Notes under the pieces: model-generated
Seen by the model: the letters and a program-made list of their open reading frames with translations, nothing else
Database searches by the model: none
What the model was told of the DNA's origin: nothing
Assembly: GCA_964501785.1 (NCBI GenBank)
Contig: CAZCUD010000006.1
Coordinates: 124,001-188,000 of the forward strand
Source: DATBSK01 sp964501785
GTDB taxonomy: Bacteria > Actinomycetota > Acidimicrobiia > IMCC26256 > PALSA-555
Direction: 5' to 3'
DNA: 64,000 nucleotides
In this document: piece by piece, positions 7,316 through 15,764 of the stretch
Numbering within the stretch: the stretch's first letter is position 1
Layout of the letters: every line of letters starts with the position of its first letter
Made by a program: the position numbers and the translations under genes

Positions 7316-8590
7316 GTGAGACGAACCAAGCTGGCCGCCCTGGCGGCGGCGGCTGCGGCCGTCGTGGCGCTCGCATCCGTCGGGGTCGCGGGGGCCGACG
7401 CGCCCCGGCAGAACACGGGCATCACCGACGACGAGATCACCGTCGCCGGTCTCGGGCCGAACAACCCGTACAAGCAGTTCGGCGGCGACTCCGGCGCGAT
7501 GGCTCGCTTCAAGGTCGAGAACGACAACGGCGGCGTCAACGGCCGCACGATCAACTACCTCGGCTGGACCGACGACGGCAACAGCGCCGATACGAACCTC
7601 CAGGAGACACGGCGACTCATCCAGCAGGAGGGCGTCGCGGCCCTCGTGCCGGTCATGACCCCGTGGTTCGTCGAGGGCGCCAACTTCGCCGAGCAGCAGG
7701 GCATCCCGAGCTTCGGCTGGGGGATCGCGCCCGGGTTCTGCGAGACGGAGTTCGCCTTCGGCTTCTCCGGGTGCCTCGTGCCCGCGCCGCCGGTGAAGAT
7801 CGCCAGCAACACCTGGGGCTCGCTCATCGACGAGTACTTCCAGAGCCAGGGTGAGGAGCAGGGCGCCGAGGGCAAGACCGCCGCGGTCATCGCCGAGGAC
7901 AACGACAGCGGCAAGTCGGGCGTCAAGGTGATCGCCGCGACGGCCAAGGCCGTCGACATGGACGTCGTCTACGAAGAGGCGAGCATGCCGGCCGCCGAGG
8001 GTGGCACGCCGGTGAGCGACTTCTCGCCCTACATCAACGACATCATGACGAGCGCGGACGGTGGTCCGCCCGACGTCGTGTTCGCGGTGATCTCGCAGAA
8101 CAACCTGCTCGGCTTCGCACCGGCGCTCGACGCGGCCGGCTTCGAGGGCATGCAGACGAACGCCGTCCTCTACTCGCCGCTCGCCGCGGCGACGATCAAG
8201 GACGACTTCGTGCTGACGCAGTTCGCGACGCCCGAGGCCGCCGACACCACGCCGGCCGTGCAGGAGTTCCTCGACGCGATGGAAGAGGTCGCGCCGGGTG
8301 AGCCGATCAACCAGCCCGCGATCGCCGGGTACATCGCTGCCGACATGTTCATCCAGGCCCTGAAGAAGGCCGGGAAGAACCCGACGCCGGAGTCGATCCA
8401 GAAGGCGGCGGCGAAGATGACCTACGCGATCGAGGGGATGGTCGGCCCGACCAAGTACCCGAAGGGCTTCAAGCAGGGCACGCCCTGCGGCCAGCTCGCG
8501 CAGAGCGACGGTGAGGCCTTCTCCGTCGCCTCGGCGTTCGCGTGCTTCACGAACATCAACGTGAACACGCTCAAGCCCATCAAGTACTGA
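7316..8590 (+). CDS. ABC transporter substrate-binding protein, LivK-like
   Basis: 424-residue extracellular binding protein of the periplasmic-binding type I (LivJ/LivK) family. A signal peptide (RRTKLAALAAAAAAVV) is followed by a cut near 'VAGADA'. There is no lipobox, so it is secreted or held otherwise. The mature part begins with the typical 'GITDDEITVAGLGP' strand and has conserved Cys pairs (GFCETE..SGCL and TPCG..FACF). The GTG at 7316 follows AAGGGGGGAACACC. It shares many motifs with the second binding protein at 11638 (TQFATPE, VGPTxxP, CGQLxxSDG), so the two are paralogues. A strong hairpin follows it, which would allow higher expression than the permease. Confidence 0.85.
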   Translation: MRRTKLAALAAAAAAVVALASVGVAGADAPRQNTGITDDEITVAGLGPNNPYKQFGGDSGAMARFKVENDNGGVNGRTINYLGWTDDGNSADTNLQETRRLIQQEGVAALVPVMTPWFVEGANFAEQQGIPSFGWGIAPGFCETEFAFGFSGCLVPAPPVKIASNTWGSLIDEYFQSQGEEQGAEGKTAAVIAEDNDSGKSGVKVIAATAKAVDMDVVYEEASMPAAEGGTPVSDFSPYINDIMTSADGGPPDVVFAVISQNNLLGFAPALDAAGFEGMQTNAVLYSPLAAATIKDDFVLTQFATPEAADTTPAVQEFLDAMEEVAPGEPINQPAIAGYIAADMFIQALKKAGKNPTPESIQKAAAKMTYAIEGMVGPTKYPKGFKQGTPCGQLAQSDGEAFSVASAFACFTNINVNTLKPIKY

Positions 8591-8603
8591 CGAACGTGGG
8601 AGC

Positions 8604-8637
8604 GGAGCGGCGTCCGGCGCGGGCCGGACGCCGCTCC
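8604..8637 (+). terminator. 15-bp perfect hairpin, probable attenuator between binding protein and permease
   Basis: GGAGCGGCGTCCGGC (8604-8618) pairs perfectly with 8623-8637 around the loop GCGG. It sits 13 bases after the binding-protein stop and 45 bases before the permease start. Partial termination here is a common way to make more binding protein than membrane subunit. Confidence 0.65.
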
Positions 8638-8682
8638 TGCCCCCGCTGACATCACCAACCATCGCCCGAGAGGTCGCCGGCA

Positions 8683-11589
8683 GTGGAGCGCTTCTTCAAC
8701 CTGGTCGTGTCGGGCGCGGTGACCGGCGCCATCTACTCGATGATGGCGTCGGGTCTGGTGCTCACCTACCAGACGTCGGGGATCTTCAACTTCGCCCACG
8801 GTGCGATCGCGTTCACCGTCGGCTACTTCTACTTCCAGCTCAACACCGGTGAGGGGCTGCACTGGATCCCCGCGCTCATCCTCTCGGTGCTCGTCTTCGC
8901 ACCCCTGCTCGGGTTGCTGCTCGACCGGATCATGCTGCGCCGCCTCGCCGCCGCGCCCGTGTACGCGCGGATCGTCGGCACGATCGGTCTGCTCGTCGCG
9001 CTGCCCAACCTCGTGCAGTGGCTGGCCGAGGTGGTCGGCAACGTCGTGTTCGACCTCGGGCTCCCGTCGGCAGCCGACACCCAGGCCGCGGGGAACGCTC
9101 GGGGTGTCGGACCGAGCCCGCGCGAGGTGTACGACGTCTTCGGCGTCGTGCTCGACAGCGACAAGCTCGCGGTGTTCGTCGCGGCGGCGATCACGGCCCT
9201 CCTGCTCTGGTTCGTCCTTCGCCGCACCCGCACCGGTCTCGCCATGCGGGCCGTCGTCGACCGCCGGCAGCTCGCCGGGCTCCGCGGCATCAACGACGCG
9301 CGCACCTCCGCCACCGCCTGGATCCTCTCGGTGATGTTGGCCGGACTCGGTGGCGTCCTCATCGCCCCGCTGTTCCAGCTGAGCGACATCGTGTTCACGC
9401 TCGTCGTGTTCGGGTCGCTCGCCGCAGTGGCCTTCAGCGGCCTGTTCTCGATCCCGCGCGCGTTCGTCGGCGGACTCCTGCTCGGGATCCTGGTGAACCT
9501 GCTGGCCGGGTACTCGAACGACATCTTCCCGGCGTTCATCGCGCGCCTCTCGGGGCTCAAGTCGGCGATCCCGTTCCTCCTCACGCTCGTCCTCTTCTAC
9601 GTGTACGCCCGGCGCGGTCGCGAGCGGGACGCGGGCTCGGTCGCCGACGAACGTCCCGCGCCCGACCATCGGGTCGGGCTGCCGGCCTGGCGCCGTCGCC
9701 TGCCGTGGGCGATCTTCACGCTGGCCCTCGTCGCCTTCTCGCTCCAGTGGATCGACGTCGGTTGGCTCCAGGCCGACATCTACGAGTCGTCGCTGATCGC
9801 GCAGGGGCTCGCCGTGGGCCTGGTGTTCCTCTCGTTCGTCGTCGTGACCGGCATGGGCGGGATGGTGAGCCTCTGCCAGGCCACGTTCGTCACCGCGGGT
9901 GGCTTCGCTGCCGGCTGGGCGCTCGAGCGCAACTGGGGCCTCGACATCCCGCTGATCGCGTCGAACGGACAGCTCAACTTCTTGTGGGCCGCGGTGATCG
10001 GCTCGCTCCTCGCGGCCCTCGTGGGTGCGCTCGTCGCGCTCCCGGTCCGCCGACTGGGCGCGCTCGTGCTCGCGCTGTCGACGTTCGCGGTCGCGTTCGC
10101 CGCCGACCTCCTGTTCTTCTCGTACGAGCCGATCGGCCACGGCACCGGCGGCTGGACGATCCGCGCTCCGACCCTCGACCTGCCGGTGCTGAACGAGATC
10201 GCCGATCTGCTCATGAACGACCAGCAGGATCACCTCGACTTCTCGCAGCCCCAGCAGCAGGTGGTGCTCCTGCTCGTCGTGTTCGGCCTCGCGACGCTCG
10301 TGTTCCACGCGTTGTCGCGCTCGGCGTCGGGCCGGGCGATGCTCGCAGTGCGCAGCTCCGACGTCGCGGCGCGCACCGTGGGCATCTCGCCCGCCAAGCA
10401 GAAGGTGATGATCTTCGCCCTGTCCGCGGCGATCGCCGGGTTCGGCGGCGTGCTGTACGGGCTCGTCAACTTCTCGATCAGTCGGTCGACCATCCCGCCA
10501 CTGCTCGGGCTCATCTGGATCGCGATCGCCGTGACGTTCGGCATCCGTCGTCCCGGTGGCGCGCTGCTCGCCGGTCTCGCCTTCGGCTGCTCGGCCCAGA
10601 TCTTCGAGTGGATCGGCACCGACTTCCTCGGCGGGACGGTGGCCGACCTCACGACGTCGCAGTACTTCGTACCCATCCTGTTCGGGCTCGGCGCGATCAA
10701 CCTGGCGAAGAACCCGGACGGGATCCTCGCGATGGTCGGCCACGACCGACTGGAGAAGAAGCGCGCCAAGCAGCGCCAGGCCGTGATCGACGAGGCCGAG
10801 GCCGAGGTGCACGGCGGCGCCGTGCCGGAGCACGAGCGTTCGCACGCCGATGCCGCGGCATCCGGGGGCGCGCCTTCTCGTTCCCCGAGTCCCGAGGACG
10901 CGCTCGTGCTGCAGGGCATCGTCGCGGGCTACGGCGACGTCGAGGTGCTCCACGGCGTCGACCTCACCGTCGAGCGCGGCCAGATCGTCGCGCTGCTCGG
11001 GGCCAACGGCGCGGGCAAGTCGACGCTCTGCGCGGTTGCTTCCGGGCTGCTCGCGCCGGTGCAGGGGAGCGTGCTCCTCGAGGGCCGGGACGTCACCGCG
11101 CATCCGGCGTTCCAGCGCCAGCGCGACGGCGTGCTGCTCGTCCCCGAGGCGCGCGGGATCTTTCCTGGGCTGACCGTGCAGGAGAACCTCGAGATCCTGC
11201 TGCGCACCGAGGACGAGCGGGACCGCGCCTACGAGCGGTTCCCGATCCTCGGCGAACGCCGCAAGCAGACGGCGGGATCGCTGTCGGGTGGTGAGCAGCA
11301 GATGCTGAGCCTGGTGCCCGCGCTGGTCCAGCCGCCGCAGGTCTTCATCGCCGACGAGCCGACGCTCGGGCTCGCACCGCTCGCCGCGGCGGAGGTGGTG
11401 CGGGCGCTCGGCGAGATCCGCGACGCCGGCTCGTCGATCCTCCTCGTCGAGGAGAAGGCGCGCGAGGTGCTGCAGCTCGCCGACCACGTCGCGTTCATGG
11501 AGCTCGGTCGCATCACCTGGTCGGGACCACGCGACGAGGCCGACGAAGAGCGGCTCGCGGCCGCGTACCTCGGAACCGCCGACACCTGA
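8683..11589 (+). CDS. LivH-LivM-LivF fusion: two permeases and an ATPase in one polypeptide
   Basis: 968 residues. About 1-310 is a LivH-type permease (MASGLVLTYQTSGIFNFAHG is the family hallmark). About 335-690 is a LivM-type permease (VTGMGGMVSLCQATFVTAGG; the LivM transport motif recurs near 'SDVAARTVGISPAK'). A charged linker (about 690-735) leads to a LivF-type ATPase with Walker A GANGAGKST near 773, LSGGEQQML near 866 and Walker B 'VFIADEPTLGLAP'. In most bacteria these are three genes. Only LivG (6462) and the binding proteins remain separate. The reading frame is open throughout and no stop or internal start is needed. GTG 8683 has GAGAGG upstream. Substrate unknown; amino acid, amide or urea are family possibilities. 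Confidence 0.9.
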   Translation: MERFFNLVVSGAVTGAIYSMMASGLVLTYQTSGIFNFAHGAIAFTVGYFYFQLNTGEGLHWIPALILSVLVFAPLLGLLLDRIMLRRLAAAPVYARIVGTIGLLVALPNLVQWLAEVVGNVVFDLGLPSAADTQAAGNARGVGPSPREVYDVFGVVLDSDKLAVFVAAAITALLLWFVLRRTRTGLAMRAVVDRRQLAGLRGINDARTSATAWILSVMLAGLGGVLIAPLFQLSDIVFTLVVFGSLAAVAFSGLFSIPRAFVGGLLLGILVNLLAGYSNDIFPAFIARLSGLKSAIPFLLTLVLFYVYARRGRERDAGSVADERPAPDHRVGLPAWRRRLPWAIFTLALVAFSLQWIDVGWLQADIYESSLIAQGLAVGLVFLSFVVVTGMGGMVSLCQATFVTAGGFAAGWALERNWGLDIPLIASNGQLNFLWAAVIGSLLAALVGALVALPVRRLGALVLALSTFAVAFAADLLFFSYEPIGHGTGGWTIRAPTLDLPVLNEIADLLMNDQQDHLDFSQPQQQVVLLLVVFGLATLVFHALSRSASGRAMLAVRSSDVAARTVGISPAKQKVMIFALSAAIAGFGGVLYGLVNFSISRSTIPPLLGLIWIAIAVTFGIRRPGGALLAGLAFGCSAQIFEWIGTDFLGGTVADLTTSQYFVPILFGLGAINLAKNPDGILAMVGHDRLEKKRAKQRQAVIDEAEAEVHGGAVPEHERSHADAAASGGAPSRSPSPEDALVLQGIVAGYGDVEVLHGVDLTVERGQIVALLGANGAGKSTLCAVASGLLAPVQGSVLLEGRDVTAHPAFQRQRDGVLLVPEARGIFPGLTVQENLEILLRTEDERDRAYERFPILGERRKQTAGSLSGGEQQMLSLVPALVQPPQVFIADEPTLGLAPLAAAEVVRALGEIRDAGSSILLVEEKAREVLQLADHVAFMELGRITWSGPRDEADEERLAAAYLGTADT

Positions 11590-11637
11590 TCCCCGGTGCG
11601 TGCGTCGAGCCCGCATAGCGTGCTCGGGATACGCACC

Positions 11638-12852
11638 ATGAGGACGCGACCGTTCTTCGCGAGGTCGGTGGTCGGCGTGGCCGCGCTGGGCATGTTGGGT
11701 GCGGTCGTCCTGCCCGCCCCGGGCGCGCACGGGCAGGGCGACGACGCGGCGGCACCGACCTCGATCCGCGTGGCCGGCCTCGCCGACGTCGAGCTGTTCC
11801 GCGGCGCGGAGACCGGAGCCCGGGCGCGCATCCAGGCGGTGAACGCGGCGGGCGGCATCGACGGTGTGCCGATCGAGCTGGTGACCGTCGCGGACGACCA
11901 GCGCGACGCCGCCGTCGCTCGTTCCGAGGTGCTGCGGCTCGTCGAGGAGGAGCAGGTCGAGGCCCTCGTCCCGGTGGTGACGTCGCGGTTCACCGACGAC
12001 GGCACCCTCACCGACGCCGGGGTCCCCGCGTTCGGATGGGGGTTGTCGAGCGGCTTCTGCGGCAACCGATGGGCGTTCGGGATCACCGGGTGCCTCGCAC
12101 CGCTCCTGCCTCCGGAGGTCCCGACGATCTGGGGCGCGCTGATCGCGGACGTGCTCGCCGAGCGGGGAGTCGACGATCCGACCGTCGCGCTCGTCACCGA
12201 GGCGTCGGCCGTCCCGCGGACCACGCGTGAGCTGCGCGCGGTCGCCGAGGCGTCGGGGCTGCGCGTCGTCGACGCGCGCGCCGAGCTCGGCAGCGGCGAG
12301 AGCGCGACCGCCGGCGTCGACGAGCTCGCCGACGAGCTGCTCGGTGGGTCGGAGCCGCCCGACGCCGTCTTCACGGTGGCGAGCTTCGCCGCCGTCGGTG
12401 CGCTCCAGGACGCGCTGCGCGCTCGTTCGTACGCGGGCGTGATGACGAACCTCGTGCAGTACGGACCTGCGCTCGCCGCGCCCGCGACCGGTGCGTTCGT
12501 GCTCACCCAGTTCGCCACGCCCGAGAGCGCGGCCGACAACCCCGCGATGGCCCGGATGGTCGCCGAGATCGCGGCGGTCACCCCGGACGCGGTCACGCCG
12601 GCGATGGTCGCCGGCTGGCTAGCCGTCGACTTCTACGTGCGCGCGCACCGTCGAGCCGGCACCGACGCGAGCCCCCCCGAGGTCGCGCGCGTCGCCTCGG
12701 AGATGCGCTTCCGTGTGCGCGACACCGTCGGCCCCACCCGCTTCCCGGCTGCGTTCGTCCGCCCGACCTCCTGCGGCCAGCTCGTCACCAGCGACGGCAC
12801 CGCCTACACCGTCGCCGCCCCCTTCCGCTGTGCCCCCTACACCCGCGTCTGA
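11638..12852 (+). CDS. Second LivK-like substrate-binding protein
   Basis: 404-residue exported protein with signal peptide (arginine pair, hydrophobic stretch to about residue 30, 'APGAHG' cut). It is a diverged paralogue of the protein at 7316, sharing FGWG..SGFC, TGCLAP, FVLTQFATPES, VGPTRFPAAF and CGQLVTSDG..Y. Together with the permease fusion it probably widens the ligand range or binds a regulator ligand. ATG 11638 is used; TAGCGT at 11616-11621 could be a separate -10, giving a leader of about 10 bases and so its own promoter. Shorter than the first paralogue mainly by loops in the second lobe. Confidence 0.8.
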   Translation: MRTRPFFARSVVGVAALGMLGAVVLPAPGAHGQGDDAAAPTSIRVAGLADVELFRGAETGARARIQAVNAAGGIDGVPIELVTVADDQRDAAVARSEVLRLVEEEQVEALVPVVTSRFTDDGTLTDAGVPAFGWGLSSGFCGNRWAFGITGCLAPLLPPEVPTIWGALIADVLAERGVDDPTVALVTEASAVPRTTRELRAVAEASGLRVVDARAELGSGESATAGVDELADELLGGSEPPDAVFTVASFAAVGALQDALRARSYAGVMTNLVQYGPALAAPATGAFVLTQFATPESAADNPAMARMVAEIAAVTPDAVTPAMVAGWLAVDFYVRAHRRAGTDASPPEVARVASEMRFRVRDTVGPTRFPAAFVRPTSCGQLVTSDGTAYTVAAPFRCAPYTRV

Positions 12853-12864
12853 GAGCGTGCTCTC
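12851..12864 (+). terminator. Small perfect hairpin overlapping the stop codon
   Basis: GAGAGC GT GCTCTC begins inside the TGA stop of the second binding protein. A 6-bp stem with a 2-base centre is marginal by itself. It is followed 24 bases later by the much larger inverted repeat at 12888. Confidence 0.3.
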
Positions 12865-12887
12865 ACAGACCAGAACGGCGGCCCTGC

Positions 12888-12942
12888 ATCGTTTCGGCGT
12901 CAGCAGACCGGCCTGACGCGGGTCTGCTGACGCCGAAACGAT
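12888..12942. repeat. Perfect 22-bp inverted repeat with 11-base loop
   Basis: Arms 12888-12909 and 12921-12942 are exact reverse complements; the loop is GGCCTGACGCG. It lies between the stop of the second binding protein and the ATG at 12955, which is only 12 bases beyond it. It could end the transporter transcript, but its right arm also touches GATAGAAAC, a possible -10 for the next gene. As RNA it would form a very stable stem. Confidence 0.8.
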
Positions 12943-12954
12943 AGAAACGCGCAC

Positions 12955-13791
12955 ATGGGGACGGGACGGAACCTGGTGGCCGGGGTGCTGCTGGTGCTCG
13001 GGCTGGCGCTGGTGCCGTTCGCGGCGGTGGGGATCTGGACCCAGCGCGAGATCCTGCCCACCGACGGCTTCACCGACCTCGCCACCGAGATCGTGCAGGA
13101 CGACGCGGTGAGCGACGCGCTCGCCACCCGCTTCCTCGACGAGCTCGAGAACCGGGAGCCCCGGCTGGCCCTCGGGCGCTTCGTCCTGGAGCCGGCCGTG
13201 AAGCAGGCGATCCAGACGCCGCAGTTCGAGCAGATCTTCCGGGGCGCCGTCGGGGGCATGCACGAGCAGCTGCTCGCCGGTGATGACGAGCTCACGCTCG
13301 ACCTCGACGGCCTGCTGCCGGTCGTGCGCGACCTCGTCGCCCAGGTCGACAGCAGCATCGCCGACCAGATCCCCACCTCCGCCGGCCTGCCCGCGATCAC
13401 GGTCGTGCAGGAGGACCAGGTCCCGCAGCTGTGGTTCGGCGTCGAGGTGACCCGCGAGGCGTCGTGGGTGTTCCCCCTCCTGATGGCCGTCGCGTTCGCC
13501 GGTGCGGTCGTCGTCGGTGAGCGTCGGCCGTTGCTGCTGATCATCGCGGGCTTCGGCACCGCGCTGATCTGCCTCGTGCTCGGCGTAGCGCTGCGCAGCG
13601 GGCGCGACCTGCTGTCCGACTACGTCGGGTCGGTGGTCGACGTGCGGGCGTTCGACGCCGGCTACGACATCGTGACCGAGTCGGTCGTGGACCAGGCGCT
13701 GCTGCTCGGCCTCGTCGGCCTCGTGGCGGGGATCGCCGGCGTCGTGTGGCTGCTGCTCGCCGGGCGCGCGCCGGTTCGCACAGCGGCGTGA
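12955..13791 (+). CDS. Integral membrane protein of unknown function
   Basis: 278 residues. An N-terminal hydrophobic helix (about 8-27) is followed by an extracytoplasmic region of about 145 residues with alternating helices, then three more hydrophobic segments (about 172-190, 195-212 and 245-265) and a short basic tail. The layout (one helix, large outside loop, three helices) is seen in uncharacterised actinobacterial membrane proteins. No catalytic motif is visible. The start at ATG 12955 has no clear ribosome site. It is separated from the transporter by the 22-bp inverted repeat and is followed 41 bases later by the amidohydrolase with its own promoter. Confidence 0.65.
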   Translation: MGTGRNLVAGVLLVLGLALVPFAAVGIWTQREILPTDGFTDLATEIVQDDAVSDALATRFLDELENREPRLALGRFVLEPAVKQAIQTPQFEQIFRGAVGGMHEQLLAGDDELTLDLDGLLPVVRDLVAQVDSSIADQIPTSAGLPAITVVQEDQVPQLWFGVEVTREASWVFPLLMAVAFAGAVVVGERRPLLLIIAGFGTALICLVLGVALRSGRDLLSDYVGSVVDVRAFDAGYDIVTESVVDQALLLGLVGLVAGIAGVVWLLLAGRAPVRTAA

Positions 13792-13820
13792 GCCCGGGAC
13801 CGATCACGGGGTCGCGGACG

Positions 13821-13826
13821 TATGCT
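13821..13826 (+). promoter_or_regulatory. -10 hexamer TATGCT for the amidohydrolase
   Basis: TATGCT ends 6 bases before the ATG at 13833, consistent with leaderless transcription. Confidence 0.45.
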
Positions 13827-13832
13827 GCGTCG

Positions 13833-15041
13833 ATGAGCGAGCTGCCGAAGATCATCTCCGTCGACGACCACGTCATCGAGCCACCCGACGTGTGGACGAA
13901 GCGGCTCCCCGCGATGTTCCAGGACGTCGGACCGCGCGTCGTGCGTCAGAAGGTCGCGGAGATGAAGTTCGTCGGTGGTGTCTTCTCGTACCGGGAGGCC
14001 GGTCCCGGCGAGGACGGCGACTGGTGCGACTGGTGGTTCTGCGAGGACCTGCGCTACCCGATGACCCGGGTCATGGCGGCCGCGGGCTACCCGCGTGACG
14101 AGGTCACGATCTCACCCATCACCATGGACGACATGCGCCCGGGCTGTCACAGCCAGAAGGAGCGCCTCGAAGACATGGACGCGAACTGGACGGAGGCGTC
14201 GCTCTGCTTCCCGACGTTCCCTCGATTCTGCGGCCAGACGTTCCTCGAGCGCAGCGACCGTGAGCTCGCCGACCTCTGCGTGAAGGCCTACAACGACTGG
14301 ATGTTCGACGAGTGGTGCGGCGGCTCCGACGGCCGGCTCATCCCGCTCCCGATCATCCAGCTCTGGGACGCCGAGCTCGCCGCGGCCGAGGTCCGGCGCA
14401 ACGCGGCCCGCGGCGGACACGCGGTCGCCTTCACCGAGATCCCGCCCTTCCTCGGTCTGCCGTCGGTCCACGATCCCGACGGCTACTGGGACCCGTTCTT
14501 CCAGGCCTGCTCGGAGACCGAGACCGTCGTGTGCATGCACATCGGCTCTTCCTCGAAGATGCCGTCGACGTCCGCCGACGCGCCGCCCGCGGTCGGCTCG
14601 ACGCTCACGTACATGAACGCGGCGATGTCGCTCACCGACTACCTCATGTCGGGCGTGCTCGAGCGCTTCCCGCAGCTCGAGCTCGCGTACTCCGAGGGTC
14701 AGATCGGCTGGATCCCCTACGTGCTCGAGCGGGCCGACAAGGTCTGGCTCGAGAACCGCGGCTGGGGTGGCGTCGCCGACACCGTGAAGCGTCCGCCGAG
14801 CGAGTCGTACTTCCGGGCGGTGTACGGATGCTTCTTCGACGACGCGCACGGGCTGCACAACCTCGACGCGGTCGGGGAGGACAACGTCACCTTCGAGACC
14901 GACTACCCGCACAGCGACTCGACCTGGCCCGAGACCCGGGAGATCGCGGAGACGCAGGTGAAGAACCTGACCGACGAGCAGATCTACAAGGTCATCCGCG
15001 GCAACGCCATCCGCATGCTGCGGCTGCCGCTCGACGCGTAG
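13833..15041 (+). CDS. Amidohydrolase-2 family metal-dependent hydrolase/decarboxylase
   Basis: 402-residue TIM-barrel enzyme of the amidohydrolase-2 family, which includes ACMSD and related decarboxylases. It opens with ISVDDHVIEPPDVW, where metal ligands follow the first strand. Later come HIGSS (His ligand at the fifth strand) and ETDYPHSDSTWP (Asp ligand after strand eight). Family members act on carboxylic acid or ring-cleavage intermediates in aromatic or lipid catabolism; the substrate cannot be read from sequence. Unusual aromatic- and Cys-rich stretch GDWCDWWFCEDLRYP near residue 60. Paralogues of this type are numerous in actinobacteria that degrade hydrophobic compounds. The start is fixed by the TATGCT six bases upstream. 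Confidence 0.75.
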   Translation: MSELPKIISVDDHVIEPPDVWTKRLPAMFQDVGPRVVRQKVAEMKFVGGVFSYREAGPGEDGDWCDWWFCEDLRYPMTRVMAAAGYPRDEVTISPITMDDMRPGCHSQKERLEDMDANWTEASLCFPTFPRFCGQTFLERSDRELADLCVKAYNDWMFDEWCGGSDGRLIPLPIIQLWDAELAAAEVRRNAARGGHAVAFTEIPPFLGLPSVHDPDGYWDPFFQACSETETVVCMHIGSSSKMPSTSADAPPAVGSTLTYMNAAMSLTDYLMSGVLERFPQLELAYSEGQIGWIPYVLERADKVWLENRGWGGVADTVKRPPSESYFRAVYGCFFDDAHGLHNLDAVGEDNVTFETDYPHSDSTWPETREIAETQVKNLTDEQIYKVIRGNAIRMLRLPLDA

Positions 15042-15053
15042 CGAGCAGCGCCG

Positions 15054-15758
15054 GTGGCCGACGTCGACGACCTCAAGCGGGCCGCGGCCGAGCGCGCCGT
15101 CGCCGACGAGGTGCGCTCGGGGATGGTGGTCGGCCTGGGCACCGGCACGACCGCGATCCACGCGACCCGTCGCATCGGTGCGCTGCTCGCTGACGGGACG
15201 CTGCGCGACGTCGTCGGTGTGCCGACCGCGGTGGAGACCGCCGACGAGGCGCGCCGAGTCGGCGTGCCCCTGCTCACCGACGCGGTCCCGTGGGAGATCG
15301 ACGTCACCATCGACGGGGCCGACGAGGTCGACCCGTCGTTCGACCTGATCAAGGGCGGCGGCGGCGCGCTGCTGCGCGAGAAGCTCGTCGCACAGTCGAG
15401 TGCCCGCGAGGTGATCGTCGTCGACGACTCGAAGTGCACCGAGCGCCTCGGCACCCGCTTCGCCCTCCCCGTGGAGGTCGTCGACTTCGGGCTCGCCACG
15501 ACGCGGACCGCGATCGAGCGCCTCGGCGCGCGACCCGTGCTGCGGGGCGACGAAGACCCGGCGAGTGCGTATCGCACCGACCAGGGCAACCTGATCCTCG
15601 ACTGCCACTTCGGACCGATCGAGGACGCCGAGGCGTTGGCGGCCGAGCTCACGAGCCACGCCGGCGTCGTCGAGCACGGCCTGTTCCTCGGCCTCGTGTC
15701 CGCACTGGTGGTGGCGAGCGCCTCCGGCGTCGACGTGCGCGAGCGCCCGGCCGACTGA
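15054..15758 (+). CDS. rpiA: Ribose-5-phosphate isomerase A
   Basis: 234-residue isomerase interconverting ribose 5-phosphate and ribulose 5-phosphate in the pentose phosphate pathway. Family motifs are all present: GLGTGTT (phosphate loop), DGADEVD with catalytic Asp residues, and KGGGGALLREK with the catalytic Glu/Lys. Length is typical for RpiA. It starts at GTG 15054, 12 bases after the amidohydrolase stop, and is probably co-transcribed with it. It ends 6 bases before the stop of the convergent LLM gene, leaving no space for a separate terminator. It is the only central-carbon gene in the window. Confidence 0.92.
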   Translation: MADVDDLKRAAAERAVADEVRSGMVVGLGTGTTAIHATRRIGALLADGTLRDVVGVPTAVETADEARRVGVPLLTDAVPWEIDVTIDGADEVDPSFDLIKGGGGALLREKLVAQSSAREVIVVDDSKCTERLGTRFALPVEVVDFGLATTRTAIERLGARPVLRGDEDPASAYRTDQGNLILDCHFGPIEDAEALAAELTSHAGVVEHGLFLGLVSALVVASASGVDVRERPAD

Positions 15759-15764
15759 CCCGAC

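Noticed and set aside
8422..11730. Minus-strand open frame of more than 1,000 codons opposite the transporter fusion
   Set aside because: It is Arg/Glu/His-rich low-complexity sequence with no recognisable motifs, mirrors the real genes and is a by-product of high GC.
12888..12942. Insertion-sequence terminal repeats or an attachment site
   Set aside because: No transposase, no target duplication and the arms are 11 bases apart; the element is a hairpin.
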